Assembly: GCF_000787395.1 (NCBI RefSeq)
Contig: NZ_JRAA01000002.1
Coordinates: 1-64,000, forward strand
Length of the DNA: 64,000 nucleotides
Direction of reading: 5' to 3'
DNA from: Solemya velum gill symbiont
Lineage (GTDB): Bacteria; Pseudomonadota; Gammaproteobacteria; Chromatiales; Chromatiaceae
Under the pieces are notes generated by a model. The model was given only the letters and a program-made list of their open reading frames with translations. It ran no database searches and had not been told where the DNA came from. Both the position numbers and the translations under genes were made by a program. Positions 27,537-35,526 of this stretch are shown here, piece after piece; position 1 is the first letter of the stretch, and each line of letters starts with the position of its first letter.

Positions 27537-27959
27537 ATGAAAGGATTTCAACTGTCACAATTTTCTCTACTGCTGTCCGGTTTGTTGTTTCCAGTTTCGG
27601 CTCAGGCTACCGCGCATATCGACACACTCGACATGGCCATCATCTTTGCCCCATTCCTGATACCCATCTCACTCGTCCTGCATCTCATTTACCGGATAAA
27701 AATACGTAGACGTTCCTGGCCACGAAAACAGTGGCAGGTCACGCTCTTCTGCGTTGGAACCATGTTTCAGATTGTACTGATAACAATTTACGCCATGCTC
27801 CTCTTCTATAACGGTGTATGTCCCACGTCGACATACTCAGCTGAGTGTGCCCTGATGTTATTCATTGTTTCTACAACGGCGGTTGTGTTTTTATTGCATT
27901 GCAGTTCAATGCATCATGTCATCACGAGATACCGCAGATACTGCCTGATGAATCCTTAA
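27537..27959 (+). CDS. Uncharacterised membrane protein, tandem family copy 1
   Basis: The 140-residue protein begins MKGFQLS with a signal-like helix ending near AQA, then two or three more membrane helices (about 30-48, 65-88, 100-122) with a basic loop (RIKIRRRSWPRKQW) and ends HHVITRYRRYCLMNP. The start at 27537 is preceded by GCAAGGAATAGCA, almost the same leader as copy 3 at 28489. The loop W-P-x-K-x-W and the terminal R-Y-R pattern recur in the neighbouring copies. No known family is recognised; function is unknown. Confidence 0.68.
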   Translation: MKGFQLSQFSLLLSGLLFPVSAQATAHIDTLDMAIIFAPFLIPISLVLHLIYRIKIRRRSWPRKQWQVTLFCVGTMFQIVLITIYAMLLFYNGVCPTSTYSAECALMLFIVSTTAVVFLLHCSSMHHVITRYRRYCLMNP

Positions 27960-28171
27960 CTTGCAAATTCGTGTGTTCAACTGCATAAAGAGCAATCCAT
28001 TCTCTTGCTTTCGACGAAACCCCTCAACTTTCACCAATACCTTTTAATCCTTCTTTCTTTCCACGATTGACTACAGATAGGATCGCTTTCGCCTGAACTG
28101 ACTTATTTGATTTACAGACATACATGAATGAGTGAAACCCTGCTTCCGGATTGAATCAGTCACTCAAATGG

Positions 28172-28364
28172 ATTGGACGATAAGCTGGCACTATTCAGTC
28201 TCCATTTTCTGGTAACCACCTATCCCAGATATCTGGCGACTTCCAGTTTCGATACTCTTGTACTGCCAATCGTTGCCGTGTCCATCATTATCTTGCTTTG
28301 GCATGGCATGTCGATCCGACACGTGACACAAAGATACCGCGCGATGAATCCCCGTCCCCGATAA
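28172..28364 (+). pseudogene. Remnant of a tandem family copy (copy 2)
   Basis: A short reading frame ends in IVAVSIIILLWHGMSIRHVTQRYRAMNPRPR, which matches the last helix and the R-Y-R-x-MNP end of copy 1, but the signal and middle helices are missing and there is no good ribosome site. It is best seen as the 3' part of a decayed third family member. It could still be a very small expressed membrane protein. Confidence 0.5.
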
Positions 28365-28488
28365 CGAATCAGAATAGAGAAGTATTGTAGTCTGGAGCAG
28401 GATTCTTTAGTGTGTGTATGAGTGAATCAGTATTTACAGTTGAAAACTGCGCACTCATGGAAAAATAGATACAGCACAAGGAATTAAA

Positions 28489-28956
28489 ATGAAAGGATCT
28501 CATCTCTCGTGCAGCAGAGCCATGGCTGCCCTCTTGCTACTCCCCGCAACTGCGCATGCAACCGGGTTTCACATTGGTGCTCCCCTTACTGCCACGTTCT
28601 TTGGCGTCCTGCTACTGCCTGTATCACTGTTACTGATCGTCTCCTATCTCGTCATCAGGCGCAAACCGGTATGGCCTGATAAAAAATGGAAATATTCTCT
28701 TTATTCCATATCATCAGTTATACAAATCATTCTGTTCGTCTCTCTAGGCGCATGGTTGGCATATGAAGTCTTTATCGACAACCATGCATGGCCATCGGCA
28801 TATTTGAAAGAAATGTGGAAAGGAACGTTATTTTGGGAACTGGAAAAAAGGGAAATGTATGAAGCCTTGCCGGTTCTTCTTGTGATTGCCGCATTGGTGC
28901 GTACGCATATCGTGACATTGCGTGTTGTTGCCGGGAAATACCGCCATCAACAATAG
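28489..28956 (+). CDS. Uncharacterised membrane protein, tandem family copy 3
   Basis: The 155-residue protein has an N-terminal signal-like helix (MAALLLLPATAHA), helix 2 (about 35-60), a basic loop with RRKPVWPDKKWKYS matching copy 1, helix 3 (about 70-90), a periplasmic stretch (IDNHAWPSAYLKEM) and a last helix ending VTLRVVAGKYRHQQ. A CAAGGAATTAAA ribosome region precedes the ATG. Topology and loop pattern are shared with copy 1. Function unknown. Confidence 0.68.
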   Translation: MKGSHLSCSRAMAALLLLPATAHATGFHIGAPLTATFFGVLLLPVSLLLIVSYLVIRRKPVWPDKKWKYSLYSISSVIQIILFVSLGAWLAYEVFIDNHAWPSAYLKEMWKGTLFWELEKREMYEALPVLLVIAALVRTHIVTLRVVAGKYRHQQ

Positions 28957-28998
28957 TCGGACATGAGTAAGCAAGACGATTGACATGCCAGGCACCTG

Positions 28999-29790
28999 TT
29001 AAAAGCGTTTAACGTCGAGCCTGTCCCTGAGCCAGTCACCAAGCAAATTGGCCGCAAGGACGACCGCCATGATGGCAAGCCCGGGAAATATCGCCAGGTG
29101 CGGTGAAACCAGTAGAAAACGCGAACCCTCACGGATCATACTGCCCCACGAGGCATCCGGTGGCTGAACTCCAAGTCCCAAAAATGACAGGCCGGCCTCT
29201 GCAACAATCACCGAGGCGAGTCCGAAGCTCGCCTCAACCATCAGTGGAATCCACATCAGCGGCAAGACATGTCGAAACAGGATGACACCTTCACCACTGC
29301 CAAGGGCAATCGCCGCAGTGACATGATCACGGCTGCGCAGACTCATTGCCTGGGCACGCGCAAGGCGTGCATAACCAACCCAGCCGACTGCCGAGATAGC
29401 AATAACAAGATTTTCAATTCCGGGACCTAGAACAGCTGCCAGTGCAATCGCAAGCAAGATACCAGGAAAGGCCAATACGATATCGATAATGCGCGAGACA
29501 ATCCTGTCGACCCAGCCACCGTAATAGCCACTGACCAATCCCACGACACTACCGAAGAGGGCTGAAACAAAAACGGTAATAACGGAAACCAGCAGCGCGA
29601 CTCTTGCACCATCGATCAGGCGTGCGGCAACCGACCTGCCAAGTTCGTCATAACCGAGCGGCGCATCAAGTGACGGTGCCTTTAATATCAGTTCAAGATT
29701 GATATGATTAGCATCACCGAAGAAACTGCTGCCGAATAGCGCTGCAAGCAGCCAGCACAACAGAAACGAGACTGCGATCAGAAGCCGCAT
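28999..29790 (-). CDS. Peptide ABC transporter permease (DppC/OppC type)
   Basis: The 263-residue inner-membrane permease has five or six helices and the BPD_transp_1 core: ELGRSVAARLIDGARVALLV, GLVSGYYGGWVDRIVSRIID and the ATPase-contact EAA-like loop HVTAAIALGSGEGVILFRHV. It pairs with the DppB-like gene upstream (TAATG overlap). The operon also has a solute-binding lipoprotein and an L,D-transpeptidase-domain gene, but no ATPase genes in the window, so ATPases must be encoded elsewhere. Confidence 0.88.
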   Translation of the reverse strand: MRLLIAVSFLLCWLLAALFGSSFFGDANHINLELILKAPSLDAPLGYDELGRSVAARLIDGARVALLVSVITVFVSALFGSVVGLVSGYYGGWVDRIVSRIIDIVLAFPGILLAIALAAVLGPGIENLVIAISAVGWVGYARLARAQAMSLRSRDHVTAAIALGSGEGVILFRHVLPLMWIPLMVEASFGLASVIVAEAGLSFLGLGVQPPDASWGSMIREGSRFLLVSPHLAIFPGLAIMAVVLAANLLGDWLRDRLDVKRF

Positions 29791-30707
29791 TACTCTTCTC
29801 CTGTCAGTGCGATCCTGGGATCAACCATGCGATAAACCAGGTCGGTTCCTGCGTTGACCAGCACATAGATGAGTGCAATCAGGAGAACACACTCTTGCAC
29901 GACCGGGTAATCACGTTGCTGGATCGCCTCGACCATCAGGGAGCCGATACCGGGCCATGAAAAAACCGTCTCAGTTATCACGGCACCGCCAAGCAGTGCG
30001 CCGAGTTGCAGCCCAAGCAGGGTGATCACCGGCAGCATCGCATTACGCAATGCATGACGCCAAACGACGGTAGACTCATCAAGCCCCTTGGCCAGTGCGG
30101 TCCGAACGTAATCCTCACCCAGTGTTTCAAGCAGCGAACTGCGCACCATGCGTGCGAGCACCGCTGCAAGTGATGCACCGAGCGTCACTGCAGGAAGTAT
30201 GATGGACCAGAAGCTCTCCATGCCACTGACCGGCGTCCACCCCAGTCATAGTGAAAACAACAGGATTAGCATCGGACCCAGCCAGAAGTTGGGCATTGAA
30301 ACGCCAAACAGGGAAACCATCATCGCGCCTGTATCCCATGCACTCCCCTGCCTTCTTGCTGCAATCACACCAAGCGGTACAGCAATAGTGACTGCAATTA
30401 GCAGGGCTGCAAATGCGAGCCATGCAGTTGCCGGCAAGCGTTCCAGCAACAGGCTGGAGACAGACTGCTGGTTACGCAGTGATGTACCAAGGTCAAGTTG
30501 TAAAATCGACTTGATGTAGTCACTGTACTGAACTGCAAGAGGCTGATCGAGCCCGAGCTTGTGGCGCAGCGCCTCCCTGTCGGCGACTCTTGCTGAATCA
30601 CCCAGCATCGCCTCGACAGGGTCGCCCGGAATCAGGTGGATAAGGAAAAATACGAGTGTGACAACGCCAATCAAGGTCAGCAACAGTGAGAAAAGGCGCT
30701 GAAGCAT
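29790..30707 (-). pseudogene. Peptide ABC transporter permease (DppB type) with in-frame TGA
   Basis: Both halves lie in one frame: 30246-30707 encodes the N-terminal 153 residues (FFLIHLIPGDPVEAMLGDSA, LDLGTSLRN, MPNFWLGPMLILLFSL) and 29790-30245 continues LGWTPVSGMESFW, the EAA loop YVRTALAKGLDESTVVWRHA, and GAVITETVFSWPGIG. They are split only by TGA at 30246-30248, where homologues have an ordinary residue in the LFS-x-LGW segment. The rest is complete. The lesion would inactivate the permease unless it is a base-call error or is read through; no selenocysteine signal was seen. Confidence 0.83.
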
Positions 30708-30715
30708 GTCGGACG

Positions 30716-31204
30716 CTACTCCGTGATCAGGACAGGCATACCGTTCTCAACCTGTTCAAACAGCTTGACGAGATCACTGTTACGCATACGAATGCAGCCG
30801 TGGGAACAGGGCTGGCCCATGGGTTCGGAATCAGGCGTGCCGTGTATATAAATAAAACGCCGCAGGGAGTCACATTGACCACCGCGGTTGAATCCCTTTT
30901 CCGTTCCAGTCAGCCAGATGATGCGTGTCAGAATCCAGTCGCGTTGCGGATCGTCTTCACCAAGCACAGGTGTGTAGATTTCCCCAGTGTGGCGACGTCC
31001 GACAAACACGCTATTCAGCGAACAACCATCACCAATCTTGAGACGCACGCTGTGCATACCTCGCGGGGTACATTCACTGCCTTGCTGTTCACCCGGGCCA
31101 TTGAGTGCCGTTGAGACGGAATATGTCTCAACAATCTCATCCATCACGATCAGCACAAGTTCCTGCCTGCCGATATCGATGTGGATGCCTCTCTCCACTG
31201 TCAC
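30716..31204 (-). CDS. L,D-transpeptidase (YkuD) domain protein without signal peptide
   Basis: The catalytic region has IHGTPDSEPMGQPCSHGCIRM, the YkuD His and Cys pattern, in a product of about 162 residues. Such enzymes form or cut L,D bonds in peptidoglycan. No signal peptide or membrane helix is visible, so it may act on recycled peptides in the cytoplasm or be exported in another way. A GTG at 31202-31204 overlaps the substrate-binding-protein stop (GTGA) and is the likely start; an ATG at 31222 is in frame. It sits inside a peptide transporter operon, which hints at use of wall peptides (inference). Confidence 0.82.
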   Translation of the reverse strand: MTVERGIHIDIGRQELVLIVMDEIVETYSVSTALNGPGEQQGSECTPRGMHSVRLKIGDGCSLNSVFVGRRHTGEIYTPVLGEDDPQRDWILTRIIWLTGTEKGFNRGGQCDSLRRFIYIHGTPDSEPMGQPCSHGCIRMRNSDLVKLFEQVENGMPVLITE

Positions 31205-32691
31205 TTCGCCTGAATCAGCCATGGATGTGTTTCCAGTCCGTCATAGTTTCCGTCACCCGCTACCTGGTAACCGCTTGCCTTGCCACGCACAGCTGCAACC
31301 TGGTCCTCGTACCATAATGGCACATACGGTAGTTGCTCTAACAGGTGATGCTGAAGTTGATGATAGCTCTGAAGACGCAAGGATGCTTCCATTTCGTTCT
31401 CAGCCGCCTCAATCAGGCGGTTCGCTTCTGCTGATTGAAAGCGTCCACGGTTGGCGCCAGTTGGAGGCAATGAGCCGCTGTGAAACAGGTAACGGTAGCT
31501 GTCAGGCGTTTTCAAACCAACCCAGGTCAGGCTGTAGAGCTGAAAATTGCCTGCCTTGATATCTCCATAGAAGGTACCCCAGTCGTAGCTCTTGATTGTC
31601 AGGTCTATGCCGACTTCGGAAAGCTGCTGTTGAATAATTGTCGCAACCCGGATACGAAACGGATCACTGGACGTTTTATAAGTTAAAGCAAGTCGCTTGT
31701 CGTTGTCGTAACCCGCCTGCCTGAGAAACTTCCGGGCTGTCTCCGGGGAGTAATTAATTTGCGGCAGTGACGCATCAGTGATCCAGTGCTCAGATGGAAA
31801 CAGGCCATTTGCCGGACGCGCACGCTGGCGGAAGATGTATTTGATGATGGCATTACGATCGATTGCATGTGCAATCGCCCTGCGTATATTCAATTCTCCT
31901 GTCAGGGGGTCCTGCAGGTTAAAACCGAGGTAGGTGAAGTTGCTGCCCTTTTCACGGATCACCTCGATGCCATCCTGTTTTGCGAGATGGTCAACCAGTT
32001 GCGGAGAGAGATCCCCTTGCAGCATGTCGATCTCACCCTTGAGCAGTTTCAGCACACGTGTACTGGGATCCTGCACACGAATTAATTCCAGCTCCCTGGA
32101 GCTGTAACGCTGTTCGATGATCGTGCGTGACTGATCGGATTCCACAAGGCTGAAATTGCCACATCCCACTGGCTGTGAGTGAAAAGGATGCTGCGAGTCA
32201 ATGAGATGTGCAGGCAGGATTCCGATTACAAGATAGGATGGAAACAGGGCGTCGCTGCGATTGAGAATGAATTCGACTGTCTGTTGATCGAGAGCGGTGA
32301 CACTTTCAATCAACGACAGGGTCGACCTGTGAGGCGATGCATTCTTTTCATCAAGGATTGAAGCATAGGTTGCGACGACATCTGCTGCCGTCACTGCATC
32401 ACCATTCCAGAAAGTGACATTCGAATCGATGTGAAAAAGGTAGCTTGTTGGCGTCAGCTGTTCCCATCTGGCAATACCGGGAGTTGGCTTTCGCTGTTGA
32501 TCGAAGCGGACCAGTGAACAGTGAAGCAGATGGTTGGTACGCTCGGAAGCGGCATCAGTGGCAAAACGCGGATCGAAGTTCTGTGTTAAGCCGGTGACAC
32601 CGAAACGAAGAGGGTCACCCGTCTGATCAGAGCAGGAGAAAATGGATAATATTATTAATAAATAGAGTAACTTATTAATTATTCTTTCCAT
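31201..32691 (-). CDS. Peptide ABC transporter substrate-binding lipoprotein (SBP_bac_5)
   Basis: The 496-residue periplasmic binding protein has a lipobox (LSIFSC, Cys20) and the family segments RFATDAASERTNHLLHCSLV, SYLFHIDSNVTFWNGDAVTAADV, YLGFNLQDPLTGELNIRRA, and a C-terminal lobe with YQLQHHLLEQLPYVPLWY. Such proteins deliver di- or oligopeptides, or sometimes nickel, to the DppB/DppC permeases encoded downstream. Its start lies 13 nt inside the CYTH gene. Confidence 0.9.
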   Translation of the reverse strand: MERIINKLLYLLIILSIFSCSDQTGDPLRFGVTGLTQNFDPRFATDAASERTNHLLHCSLVRFDQQRKPTPGIARWEQLTPTSYLFHIDSNVTFWNGDAVTAADVVATYASILDEKNASPHRSTLSLIESVTALDQQTVEFILNRSDALFPSYLVIGILPAHLIDSQHPFHSQPVGCGNFSLVESDQSRTIIEQRYSSRELELIRVQDPSTRVLKLLKGEIDMLQGDLSPQLVDHLAKQDGIEVIREKGSNFTYLGFNLQDPLTGELNIRRAIAHAIDRNAIIKYIFRQRARPANGLFPSEHWITDASLPQINYSPETARKFLRQAGYDNDKRLALTYKTSSDPFRIRVATIIQQQLSEVGIDLTIKSYDWGTFYGDIKAGNFQLYSLTWVGLKTPDSYRYLFHSGSLPPTGANRGRFQSAEANRLIEAAENEMEASLRLQSYHQLQHHLLEQLPYVPLWYEDQVAAVRGKASGYQVAGDGNYDGLETHPWLIQAK

Positions 32692-33152
32692 TGATTATAG
32701 GGGCTTTCGACAAGCGAGGTATTGTAGTATCGCTGATCACTTGAGACCTCCTTGCCAAGCCACTCGGGGTGATCGAAATCGTGCTCAATATCAGGCAACT
32801 CGATCTCCGCAACAATCAGACCTGCATTGTCGCCGAAAAACTCATCCACCTCGAAATGGAGGTCGCCATGTTCGATGATATGGCGCCTTTTCTCGATAAA
32901 GGGCCGCAAGGCGACCTCTTCAAATATCTCCTCGGCATCACTATAGGGAATTTCATATTCAAATTCGTGACGATGAATTCCGTTACGCGAAGACTTGATA
33001 TTGATGAAAGCCTGGTGGTCTTCGAGGCGTACCCGTATCGAGCGCCCTATACCGCGGGAGAGATAGCCCTGGCGCATTTCGATAGTCCGTATCACTTCAC
33101 TACGCCAGTTGTCGTTGCGCAGAAGGAACTTCCTTTCGATTTCAAACGCCAA
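32679..33152 (-). CDS. CYTH-domain (triphosphate tunnel) protein
   Basis: The 157-residue protein begins MAFEIERKFLL with the ExExK signature, followed by QGYLSRGIGRSIRVRLEDHQAFINIKS, RHEFEYEIP and EVDEFFGDNAGLIVAEIELP, the tunnel strands rich in Arg, Lys and Glu. Members cut inorganic triphosphate or thiamine triphosphate, and a few make cyclic AMP. No extra domain is present, so triphosphatase is the likely activity. It lies 11 nt after ffh. Confidence 0.9.
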   Translation of the reverse strand: MAFEIERKFLLRNDNWRSEVIRTIEMRQGYLSRGIGRSIRVRLEDHQAFINIKSSRNGIHRHEFEYEIPYSDAEEIFEEVALRPFIEKRRHIIEHGDLHFEVDEFFGDNAGLIVAEIELPDIEHDFDHPEWLGKEVSSDQRYYNTSLVESPYNQWKE

Positions 33153-33163
33153 TGATCAGCAGC

Positions 33164-34582
33164 CTACTTGAACGGAAAACCGCCACCACCGCCGCCAATT
33201 CCTGGTGGCATGCCACCACCGGCGCCGCCACCCGGAGGAAATCCACCACCGCCACCAAGGCCACGCATCATCTTTGCCATACCACCGCCCTTCATTTTTT
33301 TCATCATCTTTTGCATCTGTGCAAACTGCTTGAGAAGGCGGTTGATCTCCTGCACCTGGGTGCCTGAACCGGCAGCAATACGCTTTTTGCGTGAGCCCTT
33401 GATAATGGCGGGAAATTCACGCTCTTTCTTGGTCATCGAGTTGATTATGGCAATCGTGCGACCAACCTCCTTGTCACCCACCTGGTTCTTCACGGCATCC
33501 GGAATCTTTCCCATGCCGGGAAGCTTGTCGAGCATACCGCTCAAGCCACCCATCTGGCTCATCTGCTCCATCTGTTCCTTGAAATCATCAAGAGTAAAGC
33601 CCTTGCCCTTGGCAACCTTTTTTGCCAGTTTCTCTGCTTTCTGATGGTCAACCTTGCGTGTGACCTCCTCAACCAGCGAAAGAACATCGCCCATGCCAAG
33701 GATGCGTGAAGCGAGACGGTCGGGGTGGAACGGCTCTAGTGCGTCGCTCTTCTCGCCGACACCAAGGAACTTGATCGGCTTACCGGTAATATGACGAATC
33801 GAGAGGGCAGCACCGCCGCGTGAGTCACCATCCGTCTTGGTAAGAATGACACCTGTCAGAGGCAGGGCATCATGAAATGCCTTTGCCGTGTTGGCCGCAT
33901 CCTGACCTGTCATCGAGTCAACGACAAAGAGAGTTTCAACAGGGGTGATTTCTGCGTACAGCTCCTTGATTTCACCCATCATCTCGTCATCGACATGCAG
34001 GCGACCCGCGGTATCGACGATCAGAACATCATAGAAACCCTTGCGTGCGGCTGAGAGCGCTGAACGTGCAATCGCAATCGGTTTCTGAGCCGTCGAGCTT
34101 GGAAAAAATTCTGCCCCGACTTCAGCGGCAACTGTTTTCAACTGCTCGATCGCAGCCGGACGGTAGACGTCACAGCTAACCACCATGACCTTCTTGTTCT
34201 CACGCTCCTTCAGGTAACGCGACAACTTGCCGGTGGTAGTGGTTTTACCTGAACCCTGCAGACCAGCCATCAGGATCACGGCAGGCGGTTGTGCCGCAAG
34301 GTCGAGACGCTCATTGGCCTCGCCCATGATACGGACCAGTTCATCGTTGACGATTTTGATCAGTACCTGACCCGGTGTCAGGCTCTTGATGACCGCCTCA
34401 CCGGTCGCCTTGTCACGAATCGCATCAATAAACTCGCGCACAACAGGCAAGGCAACGTCAGCCTCCAGAAGCGCCATGCGAATCTCGCGTAGCGTATCCT
34501 TGATATTCTCTTCGCTCAGACGCCCCTGGCCACGTAAACGATCCAGCGTGCTACCAAGGCGTTGACTCAGGTTTTCAAACAT
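33164..34582 (-). CDS. ffh: Signal recognition particle GTPase Ffh
   Basis: Ffh binds signal sequences at the ribosome and, with 4.5S RNA and FtsY, targets inner-membrane proteins. The 472-residue protein has the N domain (FENLSQRLGSTLDRLRG), the G domain with GLQGSGKTTTTGKL, DVYRPAAIEQLK, DTAGRLHVDDEMM and TKTDGDSRGG, and the Met/Gly-rich M domain (QMEQMSQMGGLSGML, GSGTQVQEINRLLKQF). The tail is unusually rich in Gly (GGGGGFPPGGGAGGGM). The synteny with the cytochrome-assembly-like gene on the other strand is common in gammaproteobacteria. Confidence 0.96.
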   Translation of the reverse strand: MFENLSQRLGSTLDRLRGQGRLSEENIKDTLREIRMALLEADVALPVVREFIDAIRDKATGEAVIKSLTPGQVLIKIVNDELVRIMGEANERLDLAAQPPAVILMAGLQGSGKTTTTGKLSRYLKERENKKVMVVSCDVYRPAAIEQLKTVAAEVGAEFFPSSTAQKPIAIARSALSAARKGFYDVLIVDTAGRLHVDDEMMGEIKELYAEITPVETLFVVDSMTGQDAANTAKAFHDALPLTGVILTKTDGDSRGGAALSIRHITGKPIKFLGVGEKSDALEPFHPDRLASRILGMGDVLSLVEEVTRKVDHQKAEKLAKKVAKGKGFTLDDFKEQMEQMSQMGGLSGMLDKLPGMGKIPDAVKNQVGDKEVGRTIAIINSMTKKEREFPAIIKGSRKKRIAAGSGTQVQEINRLLKQFAQMQKMMKKMKGGGMAKMMRGLGGGGGFPPGGGAGGGMPPGIGGGGGGFPFK

Positions 34583-34705
34583 AATTTTTTCCGAATTAAA
34601 CTATTCCGGAGATTATACCCCAGCCCCTCGAATCTATCAGGACAGGATTAAAAAATCGGATTTTTCGCAATGACACAGAATGGTCGAATATGCGATGATT
34701 CGCAC

Positions 34706-35506
34706 ATGCAAAATATATTGCCAATTACAGTCAATTTTCTCTATATTGCCGCAGCCATCATCACGGCGCTGCGCCTCTTCGGCAGTGAGAAATTCAAGAG
34801 CATTCCTCGTGGCCTGGTACTTGCCACGGGCTATGCTGCAGTGATCCTGCATGCAATCCTGCTCTACTCTACGATTATCGTCAGCGATGGCGTCAATCTC
34901 GCCTTTTTCCAGGCGCTGAGTCTCAGTGGCATGGTTATCGCGCTGGTCCTGATGGTTTCAGCGCTCACCAAGCCGGTCGAAAACCTGGCTATTTTCCTGT
35001 TTCCCGGCATCGCATTTGCCGTTCTCTTTTCGGCCGCTTCCGGCTCTGCACACCTGCTTGATGGCACAAGCGGCTGGGCACTGGGAATTCATGTCATCGC
35101 CTCACTACTTGCATGGAGCCTGCTCGCAATCGCCAGTATGCAGGCGATATTGCTGACAATTCAGGACAGGCATCTGCACAACCGCCAGCCCGGTGGCTTT
35201 GTCCGTACACTGCCACCGCTGCAGACCATGGAGTCCCTGCTCTTCGAGATGATCGGCACAGGAATGGTACTGCTGACACTCTCACTGGTGAGCGGTTTTA
35301 TTTTCCTCGAGGACATGTTTGCCCAGCACCTGGTACACAAGACACTGCTGTCACTGATTGCCTGGTGTGTCTTTGCAACCCTGCTCTACGGGCGCTTCAA
35401 ATGGGGCTGGCGCGGCCGCAAGGCACTCAAGTGGACGCTGGCAGGATTTGCTGTCCTGCTGCTTGCCTATTTCGGCTCCAAGGCCGTGATTGAACTGATT
35501 CTCTGA
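34706..35506 (+). CDS. CcsA/YpjD-like inner-membrane cytochrome assembly protein
   Basis: The roughly 266-residue protein has eight predicted membrane helices and the CcsA-family layout, including the LALGIHVIASLLAWSLLAIAS-type helix with His and a final HKTLLSLIAWCVFATLLYGR. The ATG at 34706 begins the first helix (MQNILPITVNFLYIA). Proteins of this kind next to ffh are usually called YpjD; a role in c-type cytochrome or heme handling is inferred from the family. The upstream open extension to 34670 is not needed. Confidence 0.82.
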   Translation: MQNILPITVNFLYIAAAIITALRLFGSEKFKSIPRGLVLATGYAAVILHAILLYSTIIVSDGVNLAFFQALSLSGMVIALVLMVSALTKPVENLAIFLFPGIAFAVLFSAASGSAHLLDGTSGWALGIHVIASLLAWSLLAIASMQAILLTIQDRHLHNRQPGGFVRTLPPLQTMESLLFEMIGTGMVLLTLSLVSGFIFLEDMFAQHLVHKTLLSLIAWCVFATLLYGRFKWGWRGRKALKWTLAGFAVLLLAYFGSKAVIELIL

Positions 35507-35523
35507 AACGGCATCGTGCCGTT
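35507..35523. terminator. Bidirectional hairpin between convergent genes
   Basis: AACGGCA and TGCCGTT pair over a three-base loop directly between the ypjD-like stop and the stop of the TroA-SCO fusion. Only short T runs follow, so strength is moderate. Confidence 0.6.
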
Positions 35524-35526
35524 CTA

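Noticed and set aside
30246-30248. TGA as a selenocysteine codon in the DppB-type permease
   Set aside because: The family has no selenocysteine members, and no clear stem-loop of the SECIS type was seen just after the codon.
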